A DNA stretch of 64,000 nt from positions 1 to 64,000 of the forward strand of contig NZ_JAAXLK010000008.1 of NCBI RefSeq assembly GCF_012641185.1, given 5' to 3'. The position numbers were made by a program, and so were the translations under genes. The notes below the pieces were generated by a model. That model saw only the letters and a list, made by a program, of their open reading frames with translations. It ran no database searches and was not told the origin of the DNA. Below are positions 55,743 through 64,000 of the stretch, one piece after another; positions within the stretch are counted from its first letter, which is position 1, and each line of letters opens with the position of its first letter. This DNA comes from Levilactobacillus tujiorum (lineage in GTDB: Bacteria; Bacillota; Bacilli; Lactobacillales; Lactobacillaceae).

Positions 55743-56690
55743 TTAATCTTTAACTTTTTCTAAAACGCGTAACTTGGCACTATGTGCACGGTGATTAGCC
55801 GCTAATTCTTCTTCTGACGGTGTGATGGGCTTGCGGTTAACGAGTTGATAGTCTGGCTGCAAGTTGTCAGGAATGACCGGAATACCGTGGGGGAGTTCCG
55901 GCAACGATGACTTCTCACGAAACATCGTCTTAACTAAGCGATCTTCCAGCGATTGAAAGGTAATCACGCTGACCCGACCGTGGAGTGCTAGTAAATCAAT
56001 GGCCTGTTCCAGCGAATCCTCTAACGCCCCCAACTCATCGTTGACAGCGATCCGGATGGCTTGGAAGACTTTCTTAGCTGGGTGACCACCGTGCCGTCGT
56101 GCAGCTGCGGGAATCCCTTCCTTGATGATCTCGACTAATTGGCCTGTCGTATCAATGGGCGCCGTGGCTCGATGACGTTCAATCGCCCGAGCAATCGGCT
56201 TGGCAAATTTTTCTTCGCCATACCGGTGGAAAATGCGCATCAGATCGTTGAAGGACCATTCGTTAACCACAATCCACGCGGTTAGCTTAGCGCTTTGATC
56301 CATTCGCATATCCAGTGGGGCGTCATGCTGATAGCTAAATCCTCGGTCGGCTTCGTCAAATTGTGGCGAAGAAACGCCGAGGTCGTAAAGAATCCCGTCG
56401 ACCTCGGTGATGTTCCGAGCATTGAGTTCTTCTTTGATTTGGCGAAAGTTACTCTTGATAAACGTTAACTTTCCTGCTTCAATGTATTGTTTTAAATGTT
56501 CTTGATTGTAATCAATGGCTGTTTGGTCTTGATCAAATGCATACAAGTGACCCGTCGTTAACTGCTCCAGAATGTGTTGGCTATGGCCGCCACCACCGAG
56601 AGTGCAGTCAACGTAAGTGCCCGTTGGCTTAATGGCTAGTCCCGCCACCGCTTCATTTAACAAAACCGTTACATGATGAAAGTCTTCCAT
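55743..56690 (-). CDS. rsmH: 16S rRNA (cytosine1402-N4)-methyltransferase RsmH
   Basis: RsmH (MraW) methylates N4 of C1402 in the ribosomal P site using SAM. The 315-residue protein has [26 protein letters not shown] (SAM loop), YAFDQDQTA and the hallmark [40 protein letters not shown] and ISFQSLED-like ([12 protein letters not shown]) motifs follow. The ATG at 56690 follows AAGGGAGA; the GTG at 56696 lies too close to that site. It lies 14-20 nt after mraZ. Confidence 0.95.
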   Translation of the reverse strand: MEDFHHVTVLLNEAVAGLAIKPTGTYVDCTLGGGGHSQHILEQLTTGHLYAFDQDQTAIDYNQEHLKQYIEAGKLTFIKSNFRQIKEELNARNITEVDGILYDLGVSSPQFDEADRGFSYQHDAPLDMRMDQSAKLTAWIVVNEWSFNDLMRIFHRYGEEKFAKPIARAIERHRATAPIDTTGQLVEIIKEGIPAAARRHGGHPAKKVFQAIRIAVNDELGALEDSLEQAIDLLALHGRVSVITFQSLEDRLVKTMFREKSSLPELPHGIPVIPDNLQPDYQLVNRKPITPSEEELAANHRAHSAKLRVLEKVKD

Positions 56691-56710
56691 GAACACTCTC
56701 CCTTCCTAAG

Positions 56711-57142
56711 CTACATCCCGAAGTCGATTAAATTTTCGGCAATATCGTCGAAATCTTCTTCGGCGGCGGTAGAGAACTGATCCCACCGTTCTTGACTCCA
56801 AATTTCAAAGCGATTAGCAACACCCACGATGACACATTGTTTCGTCAACGCAGCGTGTTCTTGTAAGGACTTGGGCAGGTTGATCCGCCCCTGCTTATCC
56901 AGCTCGCACTCCGTCGCAGCGGAGTAGAAGAACCGGACAAAAGCTCGTGCATCCTTACGATTCACTGGCAAGGCTTTCAATTTCTCTTGCAATGCTGACC
57001 ATTCGGACATGGGATAGCCGAATAAACAACCATCCATCCCGCGAGTCACCACGAATTGTTCGCCAAGCTGTTCCCGAAATTTTGCGGGGATAATGAGCCG
57101 GCCCTTGGTATCAATTGAATGTTCAAATTCGCCCATGAACAT
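56711..57142 (-). CDS. mraZ: Transcriptional regulator MraZ
   Basis: MraZ is a ring-forming DNA-binding protein that controls its own dcw operon. The 143-residue protein has two SpoVT/AbrB-like halves, each with the conserved D-x-x-G-R ([16 protein letters not shown] near 10 and [16 protein letters not shown] near 80). The ATG at 57142 lies 8 nt after AGGGGG, giving MFMGEFEH, the usual beginning; the ATG at 57148 is too close. It is the first gene of the dcw transcript. I did not find a clear set of upstream MraZ-box repeats by eye. Confidence 0.95.
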   Translation of the reverse strand: MFMGEFEHSIDTKGRLIIPAKFREQLGEQFVVTRGMDGCLFGYPMSEWSALQEKLKALPVNRKDARAFVRFFYSAATECELDKQGRINLPKSLQEHAALTKQCVIVGVANRFEIWSQERWDQFSTAAEEDFDDIAENLIDFGM

Positions 57143-57241
57143 GGCCATTACCCCCTATTTGTAACTATTGTCAAGTTTACCACATGCCCCCACTTTCTAC
57201 CACAACGTTTCCGAATTTTTATAAATTTCCCACGAAAGTTG

Positions 57242-57277
57242 AAAAAAGCCGCAGCGAACATCTGTTCACCGCGGCTG
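57242..57277 (-). terminator. Terminator of the DUF3397 gene, upstream of mraZ
   Basis: AGCCGCGGTGAAC and GTTCGCTGCGGCT pair with one wobble around AGAT and are followed by six T on the minus strand. Confidence 0.9.
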
Positions 57278-57343
57278 GAAGCCCTTTACATTTAGCTAAA
57301 TTATTGATTCAATAATCAAAAATATTAATATTTATACATTTCG

Positions 57344-57697
57344 CTAACTAATTACAAGCAGGAAGCACACCCCGAACCCTAGCAACCAATATAAGTCGGT
57401 TAACCGCCAAAAGGTTTTGAAAAAAGTATTGTACAGAATTTCGTGATTACGGATGGCCTGCATGAGCGTTACGATAATGCCAATCGCCATCCAACCGATG
57501 ACTAGCCAAGGCATAATGATGCCTGCACCGGCCGGAATCAAGATGATTGCACACAGCAAAAAGAGCGGTGCCATCAGATCCCACGTACTCAGCCACGCTG
57601 GCCAGCGCCGGCGCAATAGGAATTTAGCGCTACGTATCAACAAGAATCCAATCACGAGGATTCCCAACTGTCCCCCTGGCGACGTCCAAAAATTCAT
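57344..57697 (-). CDS. DUF3397 family membrane protein
   Basis: About 117 residues with four hydrophobic segments: LGILVIGFLLIRSA, LMAPLFLLCAIILIPAGAGI, MPWLVIGWMAIGIIVTLM and LYWLLGFGVCFLLVI. This is the pattern of the small DUF3397 membrane proteins found just upstream of mraZ in lactobacilli and relatives. The function is unknown. The ATG at 57697 follows GGGGG; the GTG at 57712 overlaps that site. Between it and mraZ stands a strong terminator, so it is separately transcribed. Confidence 0.82.
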   Translation of the reverse strand: MNFWTSPGGQLGILVIGFLLIRSAKFLLRRRWPAWLSTWDLMAPLFLLCAIILIPAGAGIIMPWLVIGWMAIGIIVTLMQAIRNHEILYNTFFKTFWRLTDLYWLLGFGVCFLLVIS

Positions 57698-57799
57698 TTT
57701 GCATTCCCCCACTGCTAGTCTGCGTTATATTATAGAGATTTCAGGCGTGACTTGCAATCCGGGTTTTGTAACAACTCCTTGACAAGTTGACTGAAGCTG

Positions 57800-57828
57800 T
57801 TGCATTTCTAGCGAGCCCACGGTAAACT
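57800..57828 (+). promoter_or_regulatory. Predicted promoter of the DUF4044 gene
   Basis: TTGCAT (57800-57805), 17 nt, TAAACT (57823-57828), 40 nt before the start of the small gene. Confidence 0.5.
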
Positions 57829-57868
57829 AGTTGAGTAAAATGGGACGTAAAGAGGTGGCTATTCACGT

Positions 57869-57985
57869 ATGGAAAAGAAAAAGAAATCAACATTTCAAAA
57901 AATCCTGAACGTCTTTGTTTGGATTATGATCATTGCAACGATCGGGTCACTTGTTTTCGGTGCCATTACTGCATTCATGAACTAA
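57869..57985 (+). CDS. DUF4044 family small membrane protein
   Basis: A 38-residue protein: a Lys-rich N-terminus (MEKKKKSTFQKILN) and one hydrophobic helix (VFVWIMIIATIGSLVFGAI), ending FMN. This matches the DUF4044 family of tiny membrane proteins of Lactobacillales, which is typically encoded near mraZ. AGAGGTGG lies 10 nt upstream, a promoter lies before it and a terminator after it, so it is a genuine gene despite its size. It is divergent from the DUF3397 gene. Function unknown. Confidence 0.82.
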   Translation: MEKKKKSTFQKILNVFVWIMIIATIGSLVFGAITAFMN

Positions 57986-57992
57986 ACATCGC

Positions 57993-58044
57993 TAAAAGGT
58001 AGGGACCACAGCAATATTGCTGACTGGATACCCTACCTTTTAAT
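57993..58044 (+). terminator. Terminator of the DUF4044 gene
   Basis: AAAAGGTAGGG and CCCTACCTTTT form an 11-bp stem, with an inner CAGCAATATTGCTG hairpin, followed by TTTTAATTTTG. Confidence 0.82.
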
Positions 58045-58189
58045 TTTGCATAAAATCCACACCTTGTGGTCAGACTAACACCCTGTTACCATGAGTTGTT
58101 TACCCACTTAATTTGTTTGTGCACAAGTAAACTAAATTAATTAACTCAAAGGACTTACCTGAAAGCGTCAACATTTGAATAAATAAATA

Positions 58190-58229
58190 GAGGCATAGAC
58201 GCATCCCACCGGATAACGCCTATGCCTCT
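58190..58229. repeat. 10-bp inverted repeat of unknown role
   Basis: AGAGGCATAG and CTATGCCTCT are exact inverted repeats 20 bp apart. There is no T run on either side. It stands just left of copy F of the dispersed element. Confidence 0.5.
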
Positions 58230-58303
58230 AAGTTTAGTCTCTTTAGGTAAAGGTTGAACGGACTAAAATCATTCCCAACATTGAAAAGTAGACTAACCCA
58301 GTC

Positions 58304-58720
58304 ACCTACGGCTGGCAGAGATTCCGCCTGCTGTGGGGACCGCCTGCGGCCTGAGAAGCGGTCCTCCGGTTCGGTTTGAAGCTCGGAAGTTCACCGATCT
58401 CCAAACACGTCCCACGCTGTAAGCCGAAAATCGGCTAACACCGTCGACACAGCCGGCTCCACCTCTGCCCTCCTCCGGTTATGTTAGCCTTTGATTAGCA
58501 AATTAGTTTAATCGCTTGGTACAAATATAGATGACAATATCTGTGTAGCCGAGAGTGAGCCAAATTTGAGCTCAGCCGTGGGATTTACCAAGTGGTTTTC
58601 TTGGTAAATGGCGACTTTGACACGTGTTCTTCGGGTCAAAGCGAGGTTCGAGACCGCTCTATGGCTCGAACCGTCCTCCCCACAGCGCTCCAGCTCAAAT
58701 TTGGCGAACGGCAAGGCGGC
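58304..58720 (+). repeat. Dispersed structured intergenic element, copy F (longest)
   Basis: The longest copy, 417 nt. The 5' module runs from CTACGGCTGGCAGAG to CCACCTCTGCC...CTCCTCCGG, and GGCAGAG pairs with CTCTGCC. Inside, GGACCGC pairs with GCGGTCC. The 3' module (58544-58720) has the basal stem GCCAAATTTGAGCT/AGCTCAAATTTGGC and GTGGG/CCCAC. Its hairpins are ATTTACCAAG/CTTGGTAAAT, CTTTGAC/GTCAAAG and GGTTCGAG/CTCGAACC. The CTTTGAC/GTCAAAG stem shows a compensatory change relative to CTTTGAG/CTCAAAG elsewhere. It lies between the convergent DUF4044 gene and the unknown gene ending at 58788. Confidence 0.82.
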
Positions 58721-58787
58721 AGAAATTATCTGTTTGTCTATTTTTCAACCTTTAGTCTCTTTAAGTAATGACGACGCACACAATACC

Positions 58788-59150
58788 CTACTCACACTTT
58801 GCCAGTGCCGCCAGTTGGTGATCAATCGTCTGTTGATCGGGTACCTTTTGTTCGACCGCCATCAGCAATTTTTCGCCAATCGCCACAATCGGCTCCCCCA
58901 ACTCATCCGTCATCAACGACGAATACAAACGCAACAACGTTTGTAAACTGTGAAAATCGGTTTTCCACTGCATATCCCGCTGCGGGTTCGCTAGCAGATC
59001 CAGCGTGAGTCGCCGGATATTCTGATTAACGCGTAATCGTGTTTCTCGTTTTCGTTTGCGCTCTTGAAAGACTGGTAGGAAAAGTGCCACGACTACGGCC
59101 AACAGTTCGCTAACAGCCTCAAACCAATCGGACCACGTTCCCAATTCCAT
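58788..59150 (-). CDS. Small membrane-anchored protein of unknown function
   Basis: A 120-residue protein. One hydrophobic helix near the N-terminus (ELLAVVVALFLPVF, about 14-28) is followed by a strongly basic patch (QERKRKRETRLR) and a helical cytosolic domain of about 85 residues. I do not recognise the family. GGGGGAGG precedes the ATG by about 8 nt. The gene follows copy F of the dispersed element on its 3' side and lies upstream of ftsK in the same direction with a 136-bp gap. Confidence 0.65.
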   Translation of the reverse strand: MELGTWSDWFEAVSELLAVVVALFLPVFQERKRKRETRLRVNQNIRRLTLDLLANPQRDMQWKTDFHSLQTLLRLYSSLMTDELGEPIVAIGEKLLMAVEQKVPDQQTIDHQLAALAKCE

Positions 59151-59286
59151 CGCAAAAGCCTCCCCCTTAACTCACAGGATAACCCCGTTAGTGTTGCCGT
59201 CCAACAATTTAGACGGTTAGGAGGAGACTTTGTTAGGTCACTTACTAGGTTAACCAATCACTCAGTTAATGACGCTTCATTCGCGA

Positions 59287-61635
59287 CTATGCCGATGGCT
59301 CAGAGTGATCAGCGGGGGCATCCGGCTGCTTGTAAACTTGCCGCGGTTTACTGCCCTCTTGCGGCCCAATGTAGCCGCGTTGCTCAAGGTCATCCATGAT
59401 CCGTGCAGCCCGATTGTACCCGATCCGGAAGCGCCGTTGTAACAGTGACGTGCTGGCCTTCTGCTGATCCACCACGAATTTCAGAGCGTCGTCAAACAGC
59501 TCATCATCGCTGTCGCCCGCCTCTTCTTGCTGGATCTCTTCGTCACTGACCATCATGTCTTCATCGTAGTCCGCGGTTTGCTGTTGCTTGATAAAATCAA
59601 CCACGTTAGCCACGTCCTCGTCAGGAATGAATGCCCCTTGGACCCGCACCGGTGAATTGGCATCAACGGGCTGATACAGCATGTCCCCTCGACCCAGGAG
59701 CTTCTCTGCCCCATTCGTATCAAGGATCGTGCGTGAGTCAATCCCACTGGAGACGGCAAAAGCTATCCGTGAAGGCACGTTAGCCTTAATCAAACCGGTA
59801 ATCACATCAACGGATGGCCGCTGAGTCGCCAGAATCATGTGGACCCCAGCGGCTCGTCCCATCTGAGCTAGCCGAATGATGGCGTCTTCAACTTCACTGG
59901 AAACTGTCATCATCAAATCAGCCAATTCATCAACGACGACCACGATATAAGGCAAGGTTGGCCGTGCTTGATCGTCCTCAGCATTGGCCTTTTGCACGAA
60001 CGCATTGTACCCGGAGATTTTCCGTTGTCCGAATTGAGAAAATAATTCATACCGACGTTCCATCTCGGCCACAACCTTATGTAACGCGCGCGCGGCCTTC
60101 TTCGGTTCTGAGACCACCGGCGTTAGCAAATGTGGAATGCCATTGTAGACACTCAATTCTACTTTCTTCGGGTCAATCAACATGAGCTTCACCTGATCAG
60201 GACGCGCATTCATCAAGATACTGGTAATAATCCCGTTGATTGCCACGGATTTCCCACTTCCAGTGGCCCCGGCAATCAAGAGGTGCGGCATCTTCGTGAG
60301 GTCCATGCTGACGACTTGCCCGGTCACGTTGCGCCCTAATGGCACCTGTAGCGGCTTGTTAGGGTGCGGCGGTTGTGCTTCGACCACATCGCGGAACGCT
60401 ACCGTCGAGACTTCTTTATTAGGCACTTCGATCCCGATTAAGGATTTACCAGGAATCGGCGCTTGAATCCGAATTCCCTTGGCTGCCAGTGCCAGCGCCA
60501 AATCGTCCGCCAAATTAACAATTCTGGAGACCTTCACGCCAATTGCCGGATGCAACTCATACTCAGTCACCGAAGGACCCAGACTAACGTTTTTAACCTC
60601 GGCATCAACCCCAAAGCTGTCTAAGGTTTGCTTGAGAATTTTCGTATTCGCGTCAATTGCATTCACTTCATCCGTTTGATCCGTCGGCGGCACTTGCTTC
60701 AGCAAATCCGCTCCCGGTAACTGATAGTTCGGATCGACCGGCGTACTGTTCACTAAACCAGCCTCATCATCCGGCTCTGACGCTTCAGTAGCTGAAGTTG
60801 GTGCTGACTTGGCCGGCGTCTCGTTAGCGGCCACAGTAATGTGGTAGCTAGGTTCCTGACTCGCTGGCTGTGCATCGGCAACAGGCGTTGGCAAATCCTT
60901 TTCGTCTGGATCGCTGGGCGTCGTCACGGTCGGTTGAGCAGGCTTAGCCGGCGTCCGTTTAGCTCGCAAGGTCTTCGCCTTTTCATTTCCACGCCGCAGG
61001 GCATCCCCACTGGCTTGGACGCCATGATGCAGGGCCTGCCAAATGGTCTGCAGCCAGCGTTGAATATCCGCTAACGGAATCTGGAAAAAGACGATGACCC
61101 CAGCCGCCATGATCAGCCAAGCCGCGACTTGTGCGCCCACGAGCGCAATCAACCAAGCAATAATACTCAGCTCAAATGCACCCACGACGCCGCCGCCAAG
61201 TTGCGACGTCAATCCACCACTCCACAGATCGGCCAGCCCCGCCTGCCAAGTAATCGGCAAGAATTGACTGTGTTGGTTGACCTCAATAAAGTGGTTGGCC
61301 GTAATCCACAGTAGCCAACCACCATAGATCAGTCCCCCACCGAGCCAATAATGCCGGGCCAGCTGTGGTAAGACGCCAGTGACGGCCAATGAAGCCCCTA
61401 ACGCGCCGATGAGCACTAGACCAAATTGGTAAGTGTCGCCAATGACTAAGCGCACGAGATTCGCCCACAACGTTCCTAACAGTCCTAAATTAAAGAGGCC
61501 CAGTGCCGCTAGCGCTAAAAGCACCAAGCCAATGACATTACTGGTATATGGAAACGGCTGCTTTTTCGTCGTCCGCCGCTTGGTCGGTTTACGTTTAGCT
61601 GGCCGACGTCGCGCCGTCTTTCGTTTCGTAGCCAA
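59287..61635 (-). CDS. ftsK: DNA translocase FtsK/SpoIIIE
   Basis: A 782-residue motor that moves chromosome DNA through the closing septum. A Lys/Arg-rich start is followed by four or more membrane helices (about 33-185). A charged, Pro/Thr-rich linker (200-330) comes next, then the RecA-like motor with Walker [13 protein letters not shown] (about 470) and Walker [15 protein letters not shown]. The C-terminal winged-helix gamma domain ([30 protein letters not shown]) recognises polarity sequences. It starts at TTG after GAAAGGGGG. Confidence 0.95.
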   Translation of the reverse strand: MATKRKTARRRPAKRKPTKRRTTKKQPFPYTSNVIGLVLLALAALGLFNLGLLGTLWANLVRLVIGDTYQFGLVLIGALGASLAVTGVLPQLARHYWLGGGLIYGGWLLWITANHFIEVNQHSQFLPITWQAGLADLWSGGLTSQLGGGVVGAFELSIIAWLIALVGAQVAAWLIMAAGVIVFFQIPLADIQRWLQTIWQALHHGVQASGDALRRGNEKAKTLRAKRTPAKPAQPTVTTPSDPDEKDLPTPVADAQPASQEPSYHITVAANETPAKSAPTSATEASEPDDEAGLVNSTPVDPNYQLPGADLLKQVPPTDQTDEVNAIDANTKILKQTLDSFGVDAEVKNVSLGPSVTEYELHPAIGVKVSRIVNLADDLALALAAKGIRIQAPIPGKSLIGIEVPNKEVSTVAFRDVVEAQPPHPNKPLQVPLGRNVTGQVVSMDLTKMPHLLIAGATGSGKSVAINGIITSILMNARPDQVKLMLIDPKKVELSVYNGIPHLLTPVVSEPKKAARALHKVVAEMERRYELFSQFGQRKISGYNAFVQKANAEDDQARPTLPYIVVVVDELADLMMTVSSEVEDAIIRLAQMGRAAGVHMILATQRPSVDVITGLIKANVPSRIAFAVSSGIDSRTILDTNGAEKLLGRGDMLYQPVDANSPVRVQGAFIPDEDVANVVDFIKQQQTADYDEDMMVSDEEIQQEEAGDSDDELFDDALKFVVDQQKASTSLLQRRFRIGYNRAARIMDDLEQRGYIGPQEGSKPRQVYKQPDAPADHSEPSA

Positions 61636-61662
61636 GAAGCGGCCCCCTTTCGTTTTTCAAAG

Positions 61663-62175
61663 TTATTTTAGTTTATCGTGCGGATACTTGTGAACCCGTT
61701 CCAAATTAGGAAATTGTTGTTGCCGCAACACTTCATAGATGACAATCGCTGCGGAATTGGACAGGTTCAGCGCCCGAATGTGACGATCATCCTGGGGAAT
61801 CCGAATACACTTCTCAGCATTCTTACGCATAAATGGCTCTGGTAGCCCCGTGGTCTCCTTGCCAAACAAGAAGTAGTGATCATTTTCATTCAAGCTGTAA
61901 TCCGGCTCCGTATAATCCTGATCGGCAAACTTAGAAACTAAGTAAAGCTGCGTGGGATCTGGGATGGACGCCAAAAATTCTGGTAAATTTTCATGGTACC
62001 GGACATCCACCTTATCCCAGTAATCCAGTCCTGCACGTTTTAAGTGGGCATCGTCTACCGAAAAACCTAGTGGCTTAATTAAATCCAAGACGGTGTCGGT
62101 CCCTGCACAAGTCCGCGCAATGTTTCCTGTGTTGGCCGGAAACAGTGGTTCAAATAATGCAATATGATTAGTCAT
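61663..62175 (-). CDS. trmL: tRNA (cytidine/uridine-34-2'-O)-methyltransferase
   Basis: A 170-residue SPOUT methyltransferase that methylates the wobble ribose of tRNA-Leu. It has the N-terminal IALFEPLFPANTGNIARTCAGTDT and LIKPLGFSVDDAHLKRAGLDYWD segments. The knot region is FLFGKETTGLPEPF, RIPQDDRHIRALNLSNSAAIVIYE. The short length without an extra RNA-binding domain is typical of TrmL. SD CGGAGAG. It is 27 nt upstream of ftsK, in the same direction. Confidence 0.93.
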   Translation of the reverse strand: MTNHIALFEPLFPANTGNIARTCAGTDTVLDLIKPLGFSVDDAHLKRAGLDYWDKVDVRYHENLPEFLASIPDPTQLYLVSKFADQDYTEPDYSLNENDHYFLFGKETTGLPEPFMRKNAEKCIRIPQDDRHIRALNLSNSAAIVIYEVLRQQQFPNLERVHKYPHDKLK

Positions 62176-62287
62176 ACTCTCTCTCCGTTCTGTCTATCAA
62201 ACATTCGTTCTGTCCCATCATTATAGCCATTTCGAGGCCCTTTTGACAAGGGGCTAACGCCGCTTCCACGTGACGTCACGATGGCAG

Positions 62288-62333
62288 AAAAAAAGCAGTT
62301 CCTCGGTGTGGGCACGGCGAGGAGCTGCTTTAG
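62288..62333 (-). terminator. Terminator of the rlmA-type gene
   Basis: AAAGCAGCTCCTCG and CGAGGAACTGCTTT pair with one mismatch around a GC-rich loop and are followed by seven T on the minus strand. Confidence 0.85.
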
Positions 62334-62460
62334 TGAAGTGCTACTTGTCAGCCGCTAACAGCTTACACTGATATCGACCGCCAAACGATTTCTCAATTGG
62401 TAATATAACACCGCTTTGTCAGGTTCGCAAGTCCTCTGCATAAGATTCTTTAACATTTAC

Positions 62461-63312
62461 TCAATTCACTTGCGCACTTAACAAAGTGACATCCACCGTG
62501 ATCGCTTTAAATGGATCCGCCTTAACCCGGGCCAACTGTGCCTCGTCGGCGCCCCAATGCATGGGGGTCATCAGCATCAAGTCTGCAAACAACTCAGCCG
62601 GTACGGGGACCTGATAGCGAATTCGTTGAACCGTGGCGTCTGGGTAGTGTTGTTTGAACAGGCTGAGAACATTGCCATTATCATACGTGGCATGGGCACT
62701 ACCAGCAGGAAAGATGGCTTGCCGCAGCTCAATCAGGTAATCCGCATTAGGAATGACCTTGAGTAACCGGCCACCTGGTGCAATCACGCGGTTAAATTCC
62801 TTGTACGCGGACGGTGAAAAAAGATCCAAAACCGTCGTAAACGCACCGTCACTGAATGGCATTTGGGCCAGATCAGCAACACAGAAAAAGGCCGGGCTTT
62901 CCAATTGCGTTGCCAGGTTAATCCCCGGTTTCGAGAGATCGAAACCAATTGCGGTGTCCAGGTTCTGCCGCCGTTGTAAGACGTCTGCTAACGGAGTCCC
63001 CTCCCCACAACCAACATCTAGAATCGTTTGTGGGGTTGCGGGCATGTTCGCCGCGAATTCAGCCGTAATCCCGGCAAATAGCCCGGCTTGCAGCATGCGC
63101 CGGCGAGCAGCGAGCATGGCATTGTCGTATTCACTCTCCACGGCACGCTGCATGAAGTACAGTGTGCCCTTCTTAGAAAGATCGACGTTGTGGCCGTTGG
63201 GGCAAACGAGGCTATGTACCGCCACGTGGTCATATGGTGCTAGACAGACTGGGCAACGGAATAAGTTTACATGGGCCGTTAAAAAAGCAGCGGCTGTATC
63301 AATTTTTTTCAT
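62461..63312 (-). CDS. 23S rRNA (guanine-N1)-methyltransferase, RlmA family
   Basis: A 283-residue SAM-dependent methyltransferase with an N-terminal zinc ribbon (FRCPVCLAPY and LVCPNGHNVDLSKKG). A class I SAM domain follows (ILDVGCGEGTPLADVL, IGFDLSKPGINLA, and FTTVLDLFSPSAYKEFNRVIAPGGRLLKV). This is the RlmA layout; the Gram-positive branch methylates G748 (TlrB/RlmA-II), which can affect macrolide response, while the RlmA-I branch methylates G745. I cannot tell which by eye. The ATG at 63312 lies after AAGGAG at a long spacing. It overlaps the end of the transporter gene by 14 nt. Confidence 0.82.
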   Translation of the reverse strand: MKKIDTAAAFLTAHVNLFRCPVCLAPYDHVAVHSLVCPNGHNVDLSKKGTLYFMQRAVESEYDNAMLAARRRMLQAGLFAGITAEFAANMPATPQTILDVGCGEGTPLADVLQRRQNLDTAIGFDLSKPGINLATQLESPAFFCVADLAQMPFSDGAFTTVLDLFSPSAYKEFNRVIAPGGRLLKVIPNADYLIELRQAIFPAGSAHATYDNGNVLSLFKQHYPDATVQRIRYQVPVPAELFADLMLMTPMHWGADEAQLARVKADPFKAITVDVTLLSAQVN

Positions 63313-64000
63313 CAGGTGTCGTTTCTCCTTGTTCAGTAACCGAAGCAGGCGTTGCCACGTCGTATCCACCAACGAACTGGCGATACCAGCGGAAGATCTC
63401 GGTGGCTACCACGCGAATGACAGCATATCCAGGAATTCCCAGCACCACGCCAAGAACGCCAAACGCCTTTCCGGCAACCAGTAAAATAAAAATTATCGTT
63501 AACGGGTGAATCTTCAAGGAGCTGCCCAAAACTAATGGCGAAATGAACCGTCCCTCAAGGGTTTGCTCAATAGCAAAAACAATCAACACTTTGACCAGCA
63601 TCCAGGGTGAGATAAACGCCGCGACGACTACCGCTGGTACCATGGCCAGAAATGAACCCAGGTAAGGCACTAGGTTGAGCACCCCGGCCACAATTCCCAA
63701 CAGTAACGCAAAGCGTAGGCCAATAATCAGAAAACCAACATAAAACATGACCGCCACGATAAAGGCCACAACGAGTTGGCCACGAACATAGTTGCTGACT
63801 TGACGGTTCATCTCAACCAGTAATTTTTGGGCCGAAGCACGGTGTTTAATCGGTAACACCTTTGCCAAATAACTCGGCAGTTGATGTCCGTCTCGTAGCA
63901 AGTAAAATAGGATGAATGGCGCGGTAACCACACCCACGGCAATCGACACCACGCGACTCACGATTCCCCCAACGGAACTAACCGTACTCTGGGCAAACGT
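63299..64000 (-). CDS. AI-2E family transporter (partial, N-terminus outside window)
   Basis: The C-terminal 233 residues of a polytopic membrane protein; the frame is open to the right edge. The segments VTAPFILFYLLRDG, VAFIVAVMFYVGFLIIGLRFALLLGIVAGVLNLVPYLGSFLAMVPA and LEGRFISPLVLGSSLKIHPLTIIFILLVAGKAFGVLGVVLGIPGYAV are characteristic of the AI-2E/PerM/YtvI family. The conserved NLVPYLGS and E-x-x-ISP regions are both present. Despite the family name, members transport various substrates, including ions such as Na+/H+; the role here is unknown. Its stop overlaps the following methyltransferase gene. Confidence 0.88.
   Translation of the reverse strand, partial: TFAQSTVSSVGGIVSRVVSIAVGVVTAPFILFYLLRDGHQLPSYLAKVLPIKHRASAQKLLVEMNRQVSNYVRGQLVVAFIVAVMFYVGFLIIGLRFALLLGIVAGVLNLVPYLGSFLAMVPAVVVAAFISPWMLVKVLIVFAIEQTLEGRFISPLVLGSSLKIHPLTIIFILLVAGKAFGVLGVVLGIPGYAVIRVVATEIFRWYRQFVGGYDVATPASVTEQGETTPDEKN

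Noticed and set aside
62753-63484. 243-codon plus-strand frame opposite the RlmA-type gene
   Set aside because: Antisense shadow of a clear methyltransferase; no ribosome site and no recognisable protein features.
43374-64000. rRNA or tRNA genes in the dcw half of the window
   Set aside because: No cloverleaf with a GTTCRA arm and no rRNA-like stretch were found by eye; the search was not exhaustive.

Overview
The window looks like a chromosomal segment of a lactic acid bacterium in the Lactobacillaceae. The evidence is the conserved order of the division and cell-wall (dcw) cluster (mraZ-rsmH-ftsL-pbp2B-mraY-murD-murG-divIB-ftsA-ftsZ-sepF-yggT-ylmH-divIVA-ileS), strong AGGAGG-type ribosome sites with frequent TTG/GTG starts, a tRNA-Ile T-box in front of ileS, the rpoY-rnjA pair, and small Lactobacillales families (DUF1831, DUF3397, DUF4044, UPF0223, DUF1002). 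Moderate GC and overall gene content fit a Levilactobacillus-like species, but that placement is inference. Almost all genes lie on the minus strand; def, rpoY-rnjA, a diacylglycerol kinase gene and a DUF4044 gene are on the plus strand.

Layout. 1-330: end of an IS3-type insertion sequence. 800-4.8 kb: typA, an inositol-monophosphatase family gene, a UPF0223 gene and a degenerate lactate-dehydrogenase-like gene. 5-9.9 kb: pyruvate dehydrogenase operon pdhABCD, divergent from def. 11-15 kb: a membrane-anchored unknown, rpoY-rnjA, dgkB and a small unknown. 15.4-19.4 kb: secreted cell-wall proteins (LysM-NlpC/P60, DUF1002, SH3-NlpC/P60). 19.7-24.2 kb: a pentose group (transketolase, ribokinase, LacI-type regulator) with a perfect 16-bp operator palindrome. 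24.9-29.1 kb: aldo/keto reductase, murQ and an orphan peptide-binding lipoprotein. 29.2-39.9 kb: a divergent PRPP-synthetase paralog, recD2, a TPR protein, a phosphatase, mnmA, a DUF1831 gene, iscS, mtnN, a small membrane protein, a Nudix gene and a cold-shock gene. 40-57.7 kb: ileS and the dcw cluster. 57.8-64 kb: a DUF4044 gene, an unknown membrane protein, ftsK, trmL, an rlmA-type methyltransferase and a partial AI-2E family transporter.

The most unusual content is a family of long, highly structured intergenic elements. Full or partial copies lie near 330-677, 10861-11139, 24447-24797, 34531-34655, 38513-38804, 58304-58720, plus an internally deleted copy inside the ileS leader (43063-43108, minus). 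The 3' module of about 175 nt folds as a long basal stem enclosing three hairpins. Stems co-vary between copies, G.U wobbles point to the plus strand as the RNA-like strand, and the copy near 38.6 kb keeps the architecture with almost wholly different stem sequences. I do not recognise the family. Two likely pseudoenzymes (the LDH-like and PRPP-synthetase-like proteins), an operator palindrome in front of ribokinase and a terminator splitting the dcw cluster between mraY and murD are also worth attention.
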